This document shows, piece by piece, positions 21,986-32,903 of a stretch of DNA of 64,000 nt. The DNA comes from Mytilus edulis (taxonomy: Eukaryota; Mollusca; Bivalvia; Mytilida; Mytilidae): contig NC_092354.1 of NCBI RefSeq assembly GCF_963676685.1, forward strand, positions 17,242,746-17,306,745. Direction: 5' to 3'. The position numbers and the translations under genes are program-made. Position 1 is the stretch's first letter, and every line of letters begins with the position of its first letter. Below the pieces are notes generated by a model that saw nothing but the letters and a program-made list of their open reading frames with translations, was not told where the DNA came from and did not search any database.

Positions 21986-24056
21986 GGTGCGTCTAAAGGA
22001 GTCCTTAGTGCACTAAGAACTTATAACATGCCACTAAGGACTAGATGGGATTATGTTACATGTAATTTCTTTTCATATTATGGTATATATCGATATTTGA
22101 TGCATAAATTTCAAATTTTATAGAAAAAATAATAATAAATAAACAAGATATTCAACATTATCAAGACAAGTGCCTGTTTTTCTTTGATATGCCGAAAATC
22201 AATGAACCGTCTTACACGTGTCAAATTACATAATTGATTACACGGGAATCCTCCTATCTGATGTCTTTAACGTTTAATCGACAAGATCGGTAAAGTTGGA
22301 TACTGATAAATGAATAGTTGTTGGAAAAAAATTTCAGAACGAAGAAGTATTTTCTCAAATGTATTTTGTAAAATATTTCAAGTAAATAATAAATTTGTCA
22401 ACAGAGTAATATATCTAATTTCGGTTTTTAAAAGACCGCATACACATTTTGCGTTCGTATATTGGTATCACTTCGTCGTCGTCCGTCGTCAGCTTGACTT
22501 GTTCGTGGAGCGTTTTCAAATTCTGGTATTATAATACTTTATTGTTTCCAGTTAATCGCCATTTTGAATACGTGTTTTATAGATTTGCAAATGATACTTG
22601 TCCACACATGAGCATGTTGAAGCTGGTTATAAGGTTTCAATACATATGCGTACAATCGCTCTTTAAGTTTTTGAACATACGTGTTGAAGTTTTGATAACA
22701 AGAAAAGATGTGGTATGATTGGGGATGAGACAACTCATCGCAAGAAATAAAATGACACAGAAGTTTTCACCATAAGTCACCCCACGGCCTTCAACAGTGA
22801 GTAATGAACATACCACAGTCATTATTTCATAAATTATCTCATACAATATGTTAAACAGACAATTTGTTAAAAAAAATCGTAAAGGTTCCGCGAAACCCAG
22901 TGTCTCGCCTATTCTTTCTGTTAATCGCATGCTCAACAAAAATGAGGAAATATAAATCAATAAAATATTCCTGTTGATACTAGCTTTTAATTGAAAAAAG
23001 CTTCTGTCCAAGTTTGGTAAAAACCAAGGACAGTTTATGAATCTGATAAATGTTTAAAAAATTCTTGATACTATCTTATGATTATAAAGAAGCTTCTGTC
23101 CAAGTTTAATAGAAATCAAGGATAGTTTAAAACGTTCATTAAAATTTCAAAAACTTTAACCACAGAGTGAATGTTTGTAGACGCCACCGACGCAGACGGA
23201 ATGTAGGATCGCTTAGTCTCGCATTTTCGACTAAAGTCGAAGACTCGACAAAAAAAAACATACAATTGAAATCAGATTTCTTTCTGACATACGGGCGCAC
23301 TACGCTTTTTTTATCACCCGTCAATATTTTGACGGGACGTTTTATGGTATACCAATGTCTGGCGTCCGTCCGTCCGCATGTCGCACTGTAACTTGAGAAC
23401 CGCTTATCCATTTAATGAAACTTAACATAGTTGTTTCTTATGATGGTTTTCGGATTTAACTCAAATTTTTAGTGAAACAATTTGTTTATACACGTATCTT
23501 TGTCGGAATTCAAATAAAAACCAAAAACTTATAAATATATATATTCCTTTTGTCTTCGTATATCTAACATAAACATTTTAACAAACTGACCACACTCTTA
23601 CTTATAAGTTGGCGCACATCAAAGTCGGTCGTGCTCCTATGGCAAACAATTTTGTTGGGAAAGAAATAAAACAACAGCAAAATTATTTTTCCTTTTTATC
23701 AACACATTTAATTATAAATATTTGAAGCATAAATCTTTTCGATACAATTGTTTTAAATTACTTAAAATAAAAAAAGATCGTCATTGTTTAATCAGTTGCT
23801 GTGTTATTTGGCACGTGTCAATCGGTTCATTGATTTTCGGCATATCAAAGAAAAACCGGCACGTGTCTCAATAATGTCGAACATCTCGTTTAATTATGAT
23901 TATTTTTCTGAAAATTTGAAATTTATGCATTAAATATCAATCTCTAACATGATATATAAAAATAATACATAAACAGCAAACCTTCTAGTCCTTAGTGGCA
24001 TTGTATAGTCAAAGCCTTCGTGCACTAAGGACTCCTTAGCAGTGTTTAGACGTACC
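21986..24056. mobile_element. Element with about 260-bp terminal inverted repeats, non-autonomous
   Basis: The left end GGTGCGTCTAAAGGAGTCC and the right end CCTTAGCAGTGTTTAGACGTACC are inverted; the homology runs for about 260 bases on each side (21986-22250 and 23795-24056). The 2.07-kb element encodes no transposase. Both flanks show an A8C tract but no exact target duplication. Its interior carries the repeat at 22980-23300 and a fragment with CACCCGTCAATATTTTGACG. A solo terminal repeat lies at 19230-19487. Confidence 0.65.
22980..23300 (+). repeat. Dispersed repeat with a duplicated block
   Basis: AAAGCTTCTGTCCAAGTTT followed by ACCAAGGACAGTTTA recurs about 90 bases later as GAAGCTTCTGTCCAAGTTTA with ATCAAGGATAGTTTA. 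It then runs into CTTTAACCACAGAGTGAATG and GCAGACGGAATGTAGGATCG. I associate this order with bivalve repeats. Confidence 0.55.
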
Positions 24057-24979
24057 GAAAAAAAACCATCCGTCATTCTTTGATAATCATAGAAGGTTAA
24101 CAACTAGTCTGTTTCCCGGCCGTTATTGAAATTCTTGACCATACCTTAATATTTGTATATTCCGAAGGCATACTGAATGTTTTACGGAGGGGACCAACCT
24201 AGTCAGTAACAACGTACTATTGTGAATTATTTTTCCGGATAATAATCTTTTAGGCATACATTAAAAACGGTGTCATTGATAGGCAACCATGAACACAATG
24301 AAAAATTAATCCGTGAAAGTGTTCCATGTTTATTCCATTCAAATAAAGAAAAATTAAAAAAAAGCAAAAACAAAAACAAAAAAAACAAGATTATATCTTA
24401 AACTTGTAAATCCAATTTCAAGTTTTAAAAGTCCTTAATTTAAAATAATACATGATATATTTGCGTGATCTTATATTTGTTTTATTAAAATAATGCCTTC
24501 AAATACATATAATGTTTATTTTTATTCAATTTTCCACAAAACATTTTAGCTTTGTTTAAATGAAATTCAGAACAGAGAATTCAAACACTGTTGAAGAGAA
24601 TATACATATTCATGTTAATTCGCCTCAGTTTAATTTGTTAATTCAAGTTTGACATTTAACATTTTAATCCGCAATCCACATTTACCCGACAATCTTGTAT
24701 ATTGTATTTTCTCAACGGAATAACATAACGTGCATGTGACCATCAGAAACTAAGACAAAAATGATATTTATAATGGTATTTACCAAAACTTAAATATTTG
24801 AAAATATCTTAGTAGCATATGAATTTGCGAAATAAGCGAAGAATTATCCTCTAACCTAGGATTTAAAACCAAGGATTTGTATAGTTTCTTTTCGATAAAA
24901 TATTGTTGGTGTTTTTGGCGACTATAGCAGCAACATTGCCGTTATTAAATAAAAATATAAAATTTTCGCTATCTGATAA
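24057..24979. other. Non-coding stretch, nothing recognised
   Basis: AT-rich, with an A-rich tract near 24345-24390. No gene. Confidence 0.5.
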
Positions 24980-25197
24980 TTATAGGTTAAAATGCTCATT
25001 AAAATGTATAATATTTGTCTTAAAACTACATAGAATGACATGAAGTTCATCTTCAATAGTAGAGCTACAACACATGTCATCTCGTGGACTTCTTTTCTTT
25101 CATACTTTCCAGTTTCTATTTTTTTTAGTGGAGCTACCCCACATTTAAATTTTACAAAAGCACAGTTGTTTTTAATTGACATAATATTTTTAACATA
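24980..25197 (-). pseudogene. LINE fragment, C-terminal region
   Basis: The minus strand encodes FVKFKCGVAPLKKIETGKYE, which aligns with AKFRCGVAPLRIETGRYE in the LINE at 28623-30098. After a frameshift the cysteine-histidine knuckle follows (C-x2-C, then ELHVILC). It ends at a stop at 24980. Only about 70 codons remain. Its upstream side stops at the left edge of the inverted-repeat element at 25203, which suggests that element cut it, although the rest of the LINE was not found on the far side at 27312. Confidence 0.6.
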
Positions 25198-25473
25198 TAA
25201 CTACGGAAGCGTATTAGCGCCACACATTTTTTTTAATTTTTCTTCCTATGTTTGCGTTAAACGCAAACCTTTGCGTTATAACGAAAACCCTTGCGTTATA
25301 ACGCAAACCTTTGCGTTTAACGCAAACCTTTGCGTTTAACGCAAACCTTTTGCGTTATAACGCAAACCTTTGCGTTTAACGCAAACATTTGTTTTGTCTT
25401 ATTTCTTATTCAAGATTCAAAGGAAACAGTAGTTATTAATGGAGGAGGCTGTATATAATAGAATCGGCTAACC

Positions 25474-26292
25474 GGCGTTTTGCATTTGCGCCGATCTGCA
25501 TTTCATTTGCGCCGATTTTTTCTTTCATTTGCGCCGATTTTTTTTTTCATTTGCGCCGATTTTTTTACAGGTAAATAACAGGTAAATTACAGGTGAAATG
25601 ATATAAGAAGATGTGGTAAGAGTGCCAATGAGACAACTCTCCATCCCAGTAATGTTATTTTCATTTATCATTAAAGACCTCTTCCGTTAGCCAGTTGTAC
25701 ATATGTTATGAATTGTCAATCATAACATGTATAAAACTGTTGTCTCCTGCTTAAAATCAAGAAGTAAAAACCTAAGATAAAAGCACTTTGATTATACTTA
25801 AATGACGAATTAAAAATATATGTGCAGCATTCAAATCCATAAAATCGGAATACATTCAAATCATAAATCTGTTCTTGCCGAGTATGTTTAGGCAACACAT
25901 CTAATATATTCCTTCCTTATGATTTCGCATCTTCTATATTTGGCGAATTAGTTGACCGTTATGGAATGTGTACTTGCACGTTGTCTAAGAATGTATGACA
26001 TTTGTCATCAGAAGGAGCGGAGCGTCAGACAATGTCAAACGTGAAGCAGTCATCGATTTCATTTAGGGAAAGGAATGGTAACCTGAAACATTGGGATAGC
26101 CATTTACCAATTGCAATGTCACTTGATTTGTCTTTATACTCTGTGCTCAGCCAATATAAAAGTATAAACTTACCTGTAACTTACCTGTAAATCCAATTAG
26201 GAAAAAATATAAAATCGGCGCAAATGAAAAAATGAAATCGGCGCAAATGAAAGAATGAAAATTTTCAAAATCGGCGCAAATGTCATACGCCC
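25474..26292. mobile_element. Inner inverted-repeat element with CATTTGCGCCGATTTT subrepeats
   Basis: Left end GGCGTTTTGCATTTGCGCC and right end GGCGCAAATGTCATACGCC are inverted. Each side carries three or four copies of TTTCATTTGCGCCGATTTTT, followed by ACAGGTAAATTACAGGT or its complement. The 8-mer AATAGAAT lies at 25457-25464 and 26293-26300, a candidate 8-bp target duplication, although on the left it sits 9 bases outside the recognisable repeat. Non-coding; includes an R1 3' fragment at 25606-25650. Confidence 0.7.
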
Positions 26293-26385
26293 AATAGAAT
26301 TTATCACCTTTGTAGTAATTGCAAAGTAAACTGCTTGAATAATTAGATCATATCAATGACTAATAATGAGCAGAATAATATAAGA

Positions 26386-26530
26386 AGATGTGGTATGAGT
26401 GACAATAAGAAAACTCTCCATCTAAGTCACTATTCGTAAAAGTAAACCATCATAGGCCGAATTACGGTCTTCAACACGGTGCATTGGCTCACACTAAACA
26501 ACAAACTATAAAGGTCCCCAAAAACGATAT
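26386..26530 (-). repeat. Dispersed repeat R1, minus-strand copy
   Basis: Reads AGAAGATGTGGTATGAGTG, ACTCTCCATCTAAGTC, AAAGTAAACCATCATAGG, CTTCAACACGGTGCATTGGC and AACAAACTATAAAGGTCCCC on the plus strand, the complement of the R1 order. Lies inside the outer element at 25203-27311. Confidence 0.75.
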
Positions 26531-27311
26531 CCAAGTTACTACTAGTATATATATTACAAAGAAAATTGAGTAAATTGAGGTTATACCTAAGAAAAAAATC
26601 AACCCTGCTAATATAGCTATAACCGAATATAAATATACTTCCAAAGTAAGCTCTCGTTTGAGAACTGTGTAAAGTAGGTTACATTCAAACAAGCTACCCT
26701 TTGGCAATAAATGTATAGAATGAAGATGTTTTATTAATAAAATTATGTTCTCTCTATTCAAATTGCTACCCAAGCATCTTAAAATACTTCATTATATTGA
26801 AATGAAAATTCAATGACTTTCTATCAAAGAATCTTGATCAAATTCTGAGATTTAAAAAAATTGTTTCCTTATTAACAATTCATTTTAAAGCAGAAAGATC
26901 ATTAAAAATGTCTATTTGACTTGGAGGTTTCACAATTGTATGACATTATTTTTGATCTTTCAATTTTAATATGACTATATACTAAACTTTATCTATTTTC
27001 TTGTTAAATTATATACTTTTCTGATGCACAAATCAGTCTTAATTAATGTATAATTGCACTTCAATTATTCCATTATTCCTATGCATATTTATTATAATGA
27101 TTTGGCCTTGTATTTATGTTTTTTTTTATCTACTAGTAAATCACATCCGAAATGAATGACAGACGGACATATATACAAAACTTAATGAATAATTTAAATA
27201 AAGATATTTGCGTTATAACGCAAAGGTTTGCGTTAAACGCAAAGGTTTGCGTTATAACGCAAACATAGGAAGAAAAATAAAAAAAAATGTGTGGCGCTTA
27301 TACGCTTCCGT

Positions 27312-27764
27312 TGGCCAACAGTATATTTTTAAGTCCATTTTCACTCAGCTGAATAGAAGCTCCAATTTTACTCTTCTGTCGTAGAAATGTCAATATCATG
27401 TTATTGTTTGTACGTACAACATGTATCATTATATCAAAATGTGTCAGTCCCAGTCAAGATTCACTGAATAACCACGAAATATTTACAGATAATAAAATAT
27501 TTACACAAAAAGTCATGAATCTGTATAAATGTTATGTACGATGAAGTTAATTAAGTGTTCACAAGAAAGTAAGTATGACTGTAAATTTTATCTAAAGTCG
27601 GAACATACATATATATATATACATATACTTTAACCGTGAGAAAAAATATAAGCTTGGTGAGCTCTATAACCGACTATCATATAAAAACCGCAATGTATGA
27701 ACGTTACACAATTAGAGATGAACGTTTGACAAATGCACGTTATCTGATATACACAATTATACAC
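27312..27764. other. Non-coding stretch
   Basis: AT-rich with a short TA microsatellite at about 27608-27625. No gene. Confidence 0.5.
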
Positions 27765-28024
27765 GATTGACGAACGCACGATACACGATTAAGAATGAAT
27801 GATTGATACACGCACGATACACTGTTAAGAATGAATGATTGATGAGCGCACGATACACGATTAAGAATACACGATGCACGCACGTTACACGGAAAATACA
27901 CGGAACGATGAATGATGAATGCACGATTGGTACACGCACGATACACGCACGATGCACGCACGCAACACGCACGATACACGATGAACGCACGGAATAATGG
28001 TCAGTTTGAATTTTAGAAGGTCTG
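27765..28024 (-). repeat. CACGATACACG array closed by an inverted terminal motif
   Basis: Variants of ACGCACGATACACG with GAATGAATGATTGATG blocks, ending GGTCAGTTTGAATTTTAGAA and GGTCTG. The terminal motif is inverted relative to 18345, while the array words read in the same direction in both places. Confidence 0.7.
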
Positions 28025-28622
28025 TATACATACAGCCTGTGTACAAAATCTAACAAAATTTAAGAGTGGTTATAAGAATAGATATAGACCAAATCTCCAT
28101 GTTATCTAAATTAAATTTTACTATATTTATATTTCAGCACCTATTCTTCCGTTTTATTGGTCCCGTTATTTTTAACCAGTTCGTCCCGTTTATACCCTCA
28201 CATATCTGACTTCATTTTCACTCTAGAAAACAGTGCTATATTTCAAAATGAACGCCGTTTTTTTTTTTATAATTGTTCATTCATTTTACATGTGAAACAA
28301 GAATATCAATTAGGAAACTTCGGACTATACAAATGCAGAATATACTGTGACGGTTTGCGTTCGTCTAACGAGATAATAGAAATGAAGAAAAAAAACTGTC
28401 ATGTAAAAAACAAGCACGCTCAAATCAAAATATAAAAAAAATATGTGAGTAAAAATTAACTGGATCAGAAAAATTAACAACCTTTGATCTCGAGTGTACT
28501 GGTAATAAATTTATTTGTTTTTATAGTATAGCTTCTTCCATTATCCAAATGATACTGAATTTATATTATTTCATAAGATTAACCCTTCCGACCTCACTAG
28601 AATCTGAGACTATGTGTTATAG
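28025..28622. other. Non-coding stretch
   Basis: No feature identified before the truncated LINE. A small open frame at 28157-28435 has no recognisable features. Confidence 0.45.
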
Positions 28623-30098
28623 TGGTATCAGCTAAAATCTAATCTTAATGATCTTGGTATAAGTAAACATTTTTTGTGTGTTATTAAAGCTATTTATTCT
28701 CAAGTTGAATGTGCTATTAAATTAAATGGGCATATGACTGAATGGTTTAGTGTAAATTCAGGCCTAAAACAAGGCTGTGTTTTGTCGCCAATTTTATTCA
28801 ATATTTTTATAAACAGCTTAGTTACAAATATTAAAGCATTAGATATTGGTATTGATATTGATGGTGAAAAAGTTGGCATTTTGTTATATGCAGACGACAT
28901 TGTATTGATTGCAGAGAATGAAAGCGATTTGCAATTACTCTTAGATGTTTTAAATATATGGTGTAAAAATAAGTTATTAAATGTTAATCATGAGAAAACT
29001 AAAATTGTACATTTTAGAAATCCTTCTGTACAGCAGACAACAACATTGTTTTTATTCAATGATAAGCAGATATGTATTGTACAAAGCTATCAATATCTGG
29101 GTTTACTATTAACTGAATTTTTAAATTATGATGTAATGGCTAAAGCTGTAGCCAAATCAGCGAACAGGGCATTAAGTTTGATTATTGTAAAGAGTAAGGC
29201 CCATGGAGGTTTCCAGTACAGTACATTTACTAAATTATTTGATAGCCTGGTCTGGCCAGTAATAAGTTATGGTGCAGCCATTTGGGGCACCAGAGATTTT
29301 TCATGTATAAATGCTGTCCAGAACAGAGCTATCAGGTCTTTTATGGGTGTGGGTAAATATACCCCAAACGATGCAATTCAAGGGGATATGGGCTGGAGAC
29401 CTCCAAGTGTTAAGCAGTGGACTTGTGTGTTTCGACACTGGGCTAGGTGTAATATAATGTGCACAGATAGATTAAATTATAGAATATTTAAATGGTGTTA
29501 TAGAAATGCTCTTAATAAGAGAAGAAATTGGTGTTTTAGGATTATGTCTAAGTTTAAAGAATGTAATTTAGATTTGTATACTGATTTAAATAATGTACTG
29601 TGTAAACAAAGTATTATGCAGATAGAAGAATTTTTACTTGATAAGTATATAGAAAACTGGCAAAATAGAATATTAACACAAGATGTTGGTAAAAAATTGC
29701 GGACTTATAAATTGTTTAAAGACAGTTATGGAAGTGAATTATATTTATCAAAAAAATTATCTTATAGATATAGAAGTGCTTTTGCTAAATTTAGATGCGG
29801 AGTAGCTCCGTTGAGAATTGAAACAGGGCGGTATGAAAATAAAAATGTAGACGAAAGAGTGTGTTTTATGTGTAATGATAACATAGAAGACGAAAAACAT
29901 GTAATACTATCATGTCCTTTATATGCAGATTTGCGCTTTTGTTTATATAGCGAAGCTATGAAATATAATGTAGATTTTAATGATTTGTCTGATGATGATA
30001 AATTTGTTTATTTATTTAAAAACATTAATTGTTATGATATGGTTGCCAAAACCTGCTTTGATATTTTAAGTAGAAGAAATACCTTTTTATATTCTTAA
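28623..30098 (+). CDS. LINE reverse transcriptase, 5'-truncated but open frame
   Basis: Encodes most of the reverse transcriptase and the C terminus of a non-LTR retrotransposon, which copies its RNA at a nicked target. The frame is uninterrupted from the TAG at 28620-28622 to the stop at 30096-30098. Motifs: LKQGCVLSPILFNIFINSL (palm entry), the catalytic YADDIVLI, QYLGLLL (thumb side), and a C-terminal knuckle CFMCNDNIEDEKHVILSC (C-x2-C-x8-H-x4-C). The endonuclease and the first RT blocks are missing, so no real start codon exists; the first in-frame alternative start at 28674 is not meaningful. After the stop come AATAAA at 30280-30285 and the tail TTGAATCTGAATCTG near 30300. The intact frame implies a young insertion. 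Clade uncertain; it shares the knuckle with the fragments at 14590, 24980 and 35184. Confidence 0.8.
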   Translation, partial: WYQLKSNLNDLGISKHFLCVIKAIYSQVECAIKLNGHMTEWFSVNSGLKQGCVLSPILFNIFINSLVTNIKALDIGIDIDGEKVGILLYADDIVLIAENESDLQLLLDVLNIWCKNKLLNVNHEKTKIVHFRNPSVQQTTTLFLFNDKQICIVQSYQYLGLLLTEFLNYDVMAKAVAKSANRALSLIIVKSKAHGGFQYSTFTKLFDSLVWPVISYGAAIWGTRDFSCINAVQNRAIRSFMGVGKYTPNDAIQGDMGWRPPSVKQWTCVFRHWARCNIMCTDRLNYRIFKWCYRNALNKRRNWCFRIMSKFKECNLDLYTDLNNVLCKQSIMQIEEFLLDKYIENWQNRILTQDVGKKLRTYKLFKDSYGSELYLSKKLSYRYRSAFAKFRCGVAPLRIETGRYENKNVDERVCFMCNDNIEDEKHVILSCPLYADLRFCLYSEAMKYNVDFNDLSDDDKFVYLFKNINCYDMVAKTCFDILSRRNTFLYS

Positions 30099-30301
30099 AA
30101 TGAAATTATTTTAATAATCGTATGTATTTTAACTAGTTTTATATAGAAATTGTTTTATAGTCTCTCATAATTCTTAATAGAATGGTACTTGTAATTTATA
30201 TTTGTGTATTGTCTGTTTTATAGTGTGTATATACTCTGTATGTACTGTATATTTATGTATTGCAAGTAGTGAGACTTTAATAAAATATTGAATCTGAATC
30301 T
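30099..30301 (+). repeat. 3' UTR and tail of the LINE
   Basis: AT-rich UTR ending with AATAAA at 30280 and a short duplicated GAATCT tail, after which unrelated sequence starts. Confidence 0.6.
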
Positions 30302-31339
30302 GCCAATTATAACGCTAGAATTAAAAATGTAATACAGGTACACTTTTCATTTTGTCATGGCTTTCAAATGTCTAAATTTAAGTGTTCCCGTACATTTTTT
30401 TGCCTAAGTTAGGACAATTAAAATGCTTGTGTAAAACTAGTTTTATTTTCCCTTTTAAAAAAATATAAATAAATGATAAGAGTGTATATCATTTCATTCC
30501 GACAACTAAATTTAATTTCCAGACTTTAACCGGTTCATTTCTTAGTTTAGTAACTTCTTTGAATTCAAATAAAATAATAGCACCAAATAAAATTACATAA
30601 TTCCACGGCGATTCACTTGTATTTGTCAACACCTTTAAAATGTATTTTAAATTTGTGTATTAAACTTGACCTCCTGTCGTATAACCCACTGATCCGAATA
30701 GACAGTCCCACCTGGCACGGCGTGCCCTAGAGGCCAAGCTAATTACCGATCTGCAAATAAAATTTCACCTTTATACAGGTCTTTCACGAGTATTGTCGGA
30801 GAATAATACACACATCGCATAAATAAAGTCAAAGCGTAGATAGTAAAAGGTCAATAAGCGTAAACCTATATATTGTCTTAACAGTTAAAGTTATATACTT
30901 TAATTTATTCACTTTATCAGTCTCAAAAAGTATAAATCTAAGCAAATAAAAATAATTATAATAATTTCTTGTGCTGTCTACAAAAATAAATCGAAATATA
31001 TACGGTAAATATAGAAATTTTTCTCATGAATGTGTGCAACTGCACGACTGTGCGTTTTATTTTCTTATTATCGGATGGTTATTAGATATAGCATTTGTCA
31101 TCGGCACGCTTACGATAACGGTAAAATATGATTAAAAACCAAGACTTTTAATGATTGTATTTTAAATCCCGGCATGCAAAAACCAGGAGAAAACGTCACG
31201 ACCTACAGGAAGTAGTTAATATTTTTTCATTAATTATTGAATTTCTCCTTTATTACTGCACATATAGCGATAAAACTTTGTGAATATATATATTATATCA
31301 TAATGAACATATTTAAACCATAAGTAAAAAATCGCGAAT
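30302..31339. other. Non-coding stretch, nothing recognised
   Basis: Contains the short palindrome GGCACGGCGTGCC near 30715. No gene. Confidence 0.5.
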
Positions 31340-31966
31340 TTTCCCTTTAATATACAAGTAAATATGTAGCTATAGGCTACTTATACAAGTGCATTTTATT
31401 TACTTGTATAGGTAAAAAAAAATATTGGCTGAGTAATGTCCCTTAATTAGACATTCAGATTTTTTACTTGTACAAGTAAAAAAGTCATCCTATCTTCTTT
31501 TATTGAATTCTTATGATTTCTTTGCTCTAATATAATTTTAAGTTATCTGCACATTGATTTGTCTTTACTTAACATTTAAGTGTAATTTCAAGGTCAATAT
31601 AAATCCCATTTGTCTGTTATCTTCAGAACACTGCACATTTACAAGCCCCCAATGAGCAATTTTTGAAGGCCTTGTGCAAATACTTAAGATCTTTGCCAAT
31701 TAATAATGATATGAAACATTGAAGTCTAATTAAAAAAATATGAGCTAACCTGGGAAAAATCATAAAAGCCCTGATTTTACATCTCAAAACTTGAGAATAT
31801 TTGTAGAATTGTAAGAAAAATTTACTTATACAAGTAAATTTTTGAGAAAATTAAAGGGAGATTATTTAAACATTATTAATTCACTTATATGTGTATATTT
31901 TTATTTACTTCTTCAAGTAAATAAAAATAACTTGTATTAGTAAGGCCCCTGACTGTAGGTTGCAAT
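31340..31966 (-). repeat. Element of the CAGTCAGGGG family with ACTTGTACAAGT palindromes
   Basis: On the minus strand it begins CAGTCAGGGGCCTTACTAAT and ends near GGGAAAATTCGC at 31335-31350. Palindromic words TTACTTGTACAAGTAA, ACTTATACAAGTAAAT and TTACTTCTTCAAGTAAAT recur through it. The copy at 15828-15905 joins the two outer blocks with the middle missing. Confidence 0.55.
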
Positions 31967-32139
31967 AAAACTGTAGGAGTTGTGTGGAATATCTATATAC
32001 CCATAATTGGGCAGACAAACGGACAGACAGTGATATAGCATAGTATAATATATATATCATATATATAAATGTTTTCCATTCATTGTTTGTACTAAAAATG
32101 GGACGTTGATTTTCCAAATTGAAATGAATTTGTCATTTT

Positions 32140-32290
32140 TTTTATTTCTGCATAGGTCTTTTACAGCTTGCTATTCATGAGGTATGGGTTTTTCTCATTG
32201 TTGAAGACCAAGTGGTTGTCTTTAATTTCTTACAGGAAATGCAGGATGCATTTAGATACTTTATTTAACTTCAAAGGATAGTTGTCTCAT
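32140..32290 (+). repeat. Dispersed repeat R2, diverged copy
   Basis: GCATAGGTCTTTTACAGCTT, GGTATGGGTTTTTCTCATTG and TTGAAGACCAAGTGGTTGTC, then GGATAGTTGTCTCATAATA. Diverged; non-coding. Confidence 0.5.
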
Positions 32291-32334
32291 AATATGATAA
32301 ATAACCAATCATGTATACAGGTATAATAACCTCG

Positions 32335-32530
32335 TTTAAATAATTATGAAGTCTAATGGAAGCACAGGCACTTGTCTCAGAAAAAAAATTCCTAATAAGG
32401 TATATAGGAATTTTTTTTTCTGAGACAAGTGCCTGTGAATATGGAAGGCTATTTTAAAATTTTTGCTGTGATTCCTTCCTGCGACATACATTGTAAGGCG
32501 TCGAAAAAAATAAATATAATATCCTTTCAA
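32335..32530. mobile_element. Copy of the AATAATTATGACGTC foldback family, split by a hairpin
   Basis: Left part AAATAATTATGAAGTCTAAT and right part GGAAGGCTATTTTAAAAT, GTAAGGCGTCGAAAAAAATA, ATATCCTTTCA match the units at 34657-34940. Between them lies a 75-bp hairpin (32363-32437): CACAGGCACTTGTCTCAG and CTGAGACAAGTGCCTGTG with A8/T9 tracts and TTCCTA/TAGGAA, stem about 31 bp, one bulge. Confidence 0.6.
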
Positions 32531-32540
32531 TGAAACATGT

Positions 32541-32660
32541 TAACTCGTATCATTGTTGACGTGACCACGTAAACTTGTACCAAAAAAGTTAACTAACTCG
32601 TACCAACGTAAACTCATAATACTCATTACTGGGAAGTCGTACCGTCCAGAACTCGTACAA
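32541..32660 (+). repeat. AACTCGTACCA words, left array
   Basis: TAACTCGTATCATTG, GTAAACTTGTACCAA, TAACTCGTACCAACG, GTAAACTCATAA, AGAACTCGTACAACTG. The inverted counterpart is at 34520-34595. Confidence 0.55.
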
Positions 32661-32903
32661 CTGTTTCATGATTATTTTTTTTGTAAACTTAATAAAAAAA
32701 GTAGAATCACTTGAATTTTATAAATCAGAGTTTCTTATGTGTAAATTATTTTTCACTGAAAATACAAGAGAGTGTCAAATTTGAGCCAATGAAAAATCAT
32801 ATTACTGAAGGGTATTCCCCAAGACTGTGGAGTCTAAATAAGCCCATTTTCATTGGCTGTTCTTCAAATATGATGTCATAGGCTGCAAAATATGAATTCA
32901 TGA

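Larger units (their letters stand above)
25203..27311. mobile_element. Outer inverted-repeat element with GCGTTATAACGC subterminal palindromes
   Basis: Left end ACGGAAGCGTATTAGCGCCA and right end TGGCGCTTATACGCTTCCGT are inverted, and the match continues through a T-run and CTTCCTATGTTTGCGTTA into arrays of GCGTTATAACGC and GCGTTTAACGC (25250-25390 and 27208-27268). The 2.1-kb element has no transposase. Short palindromic words next to the ends are what transposase-binding sites look like in several DNA transposons, but the superfamily is not clear because I see no flanking duplication. A second element (25474-26292) and an R1 copy sit inside. Confidence 0.7.

Noticed and set aside
25040-25339. 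Plus-strand frame of 99 codons
   Set aside because: Antisense of the LINE fragment and then translation of the GCGTTATAACGC array.
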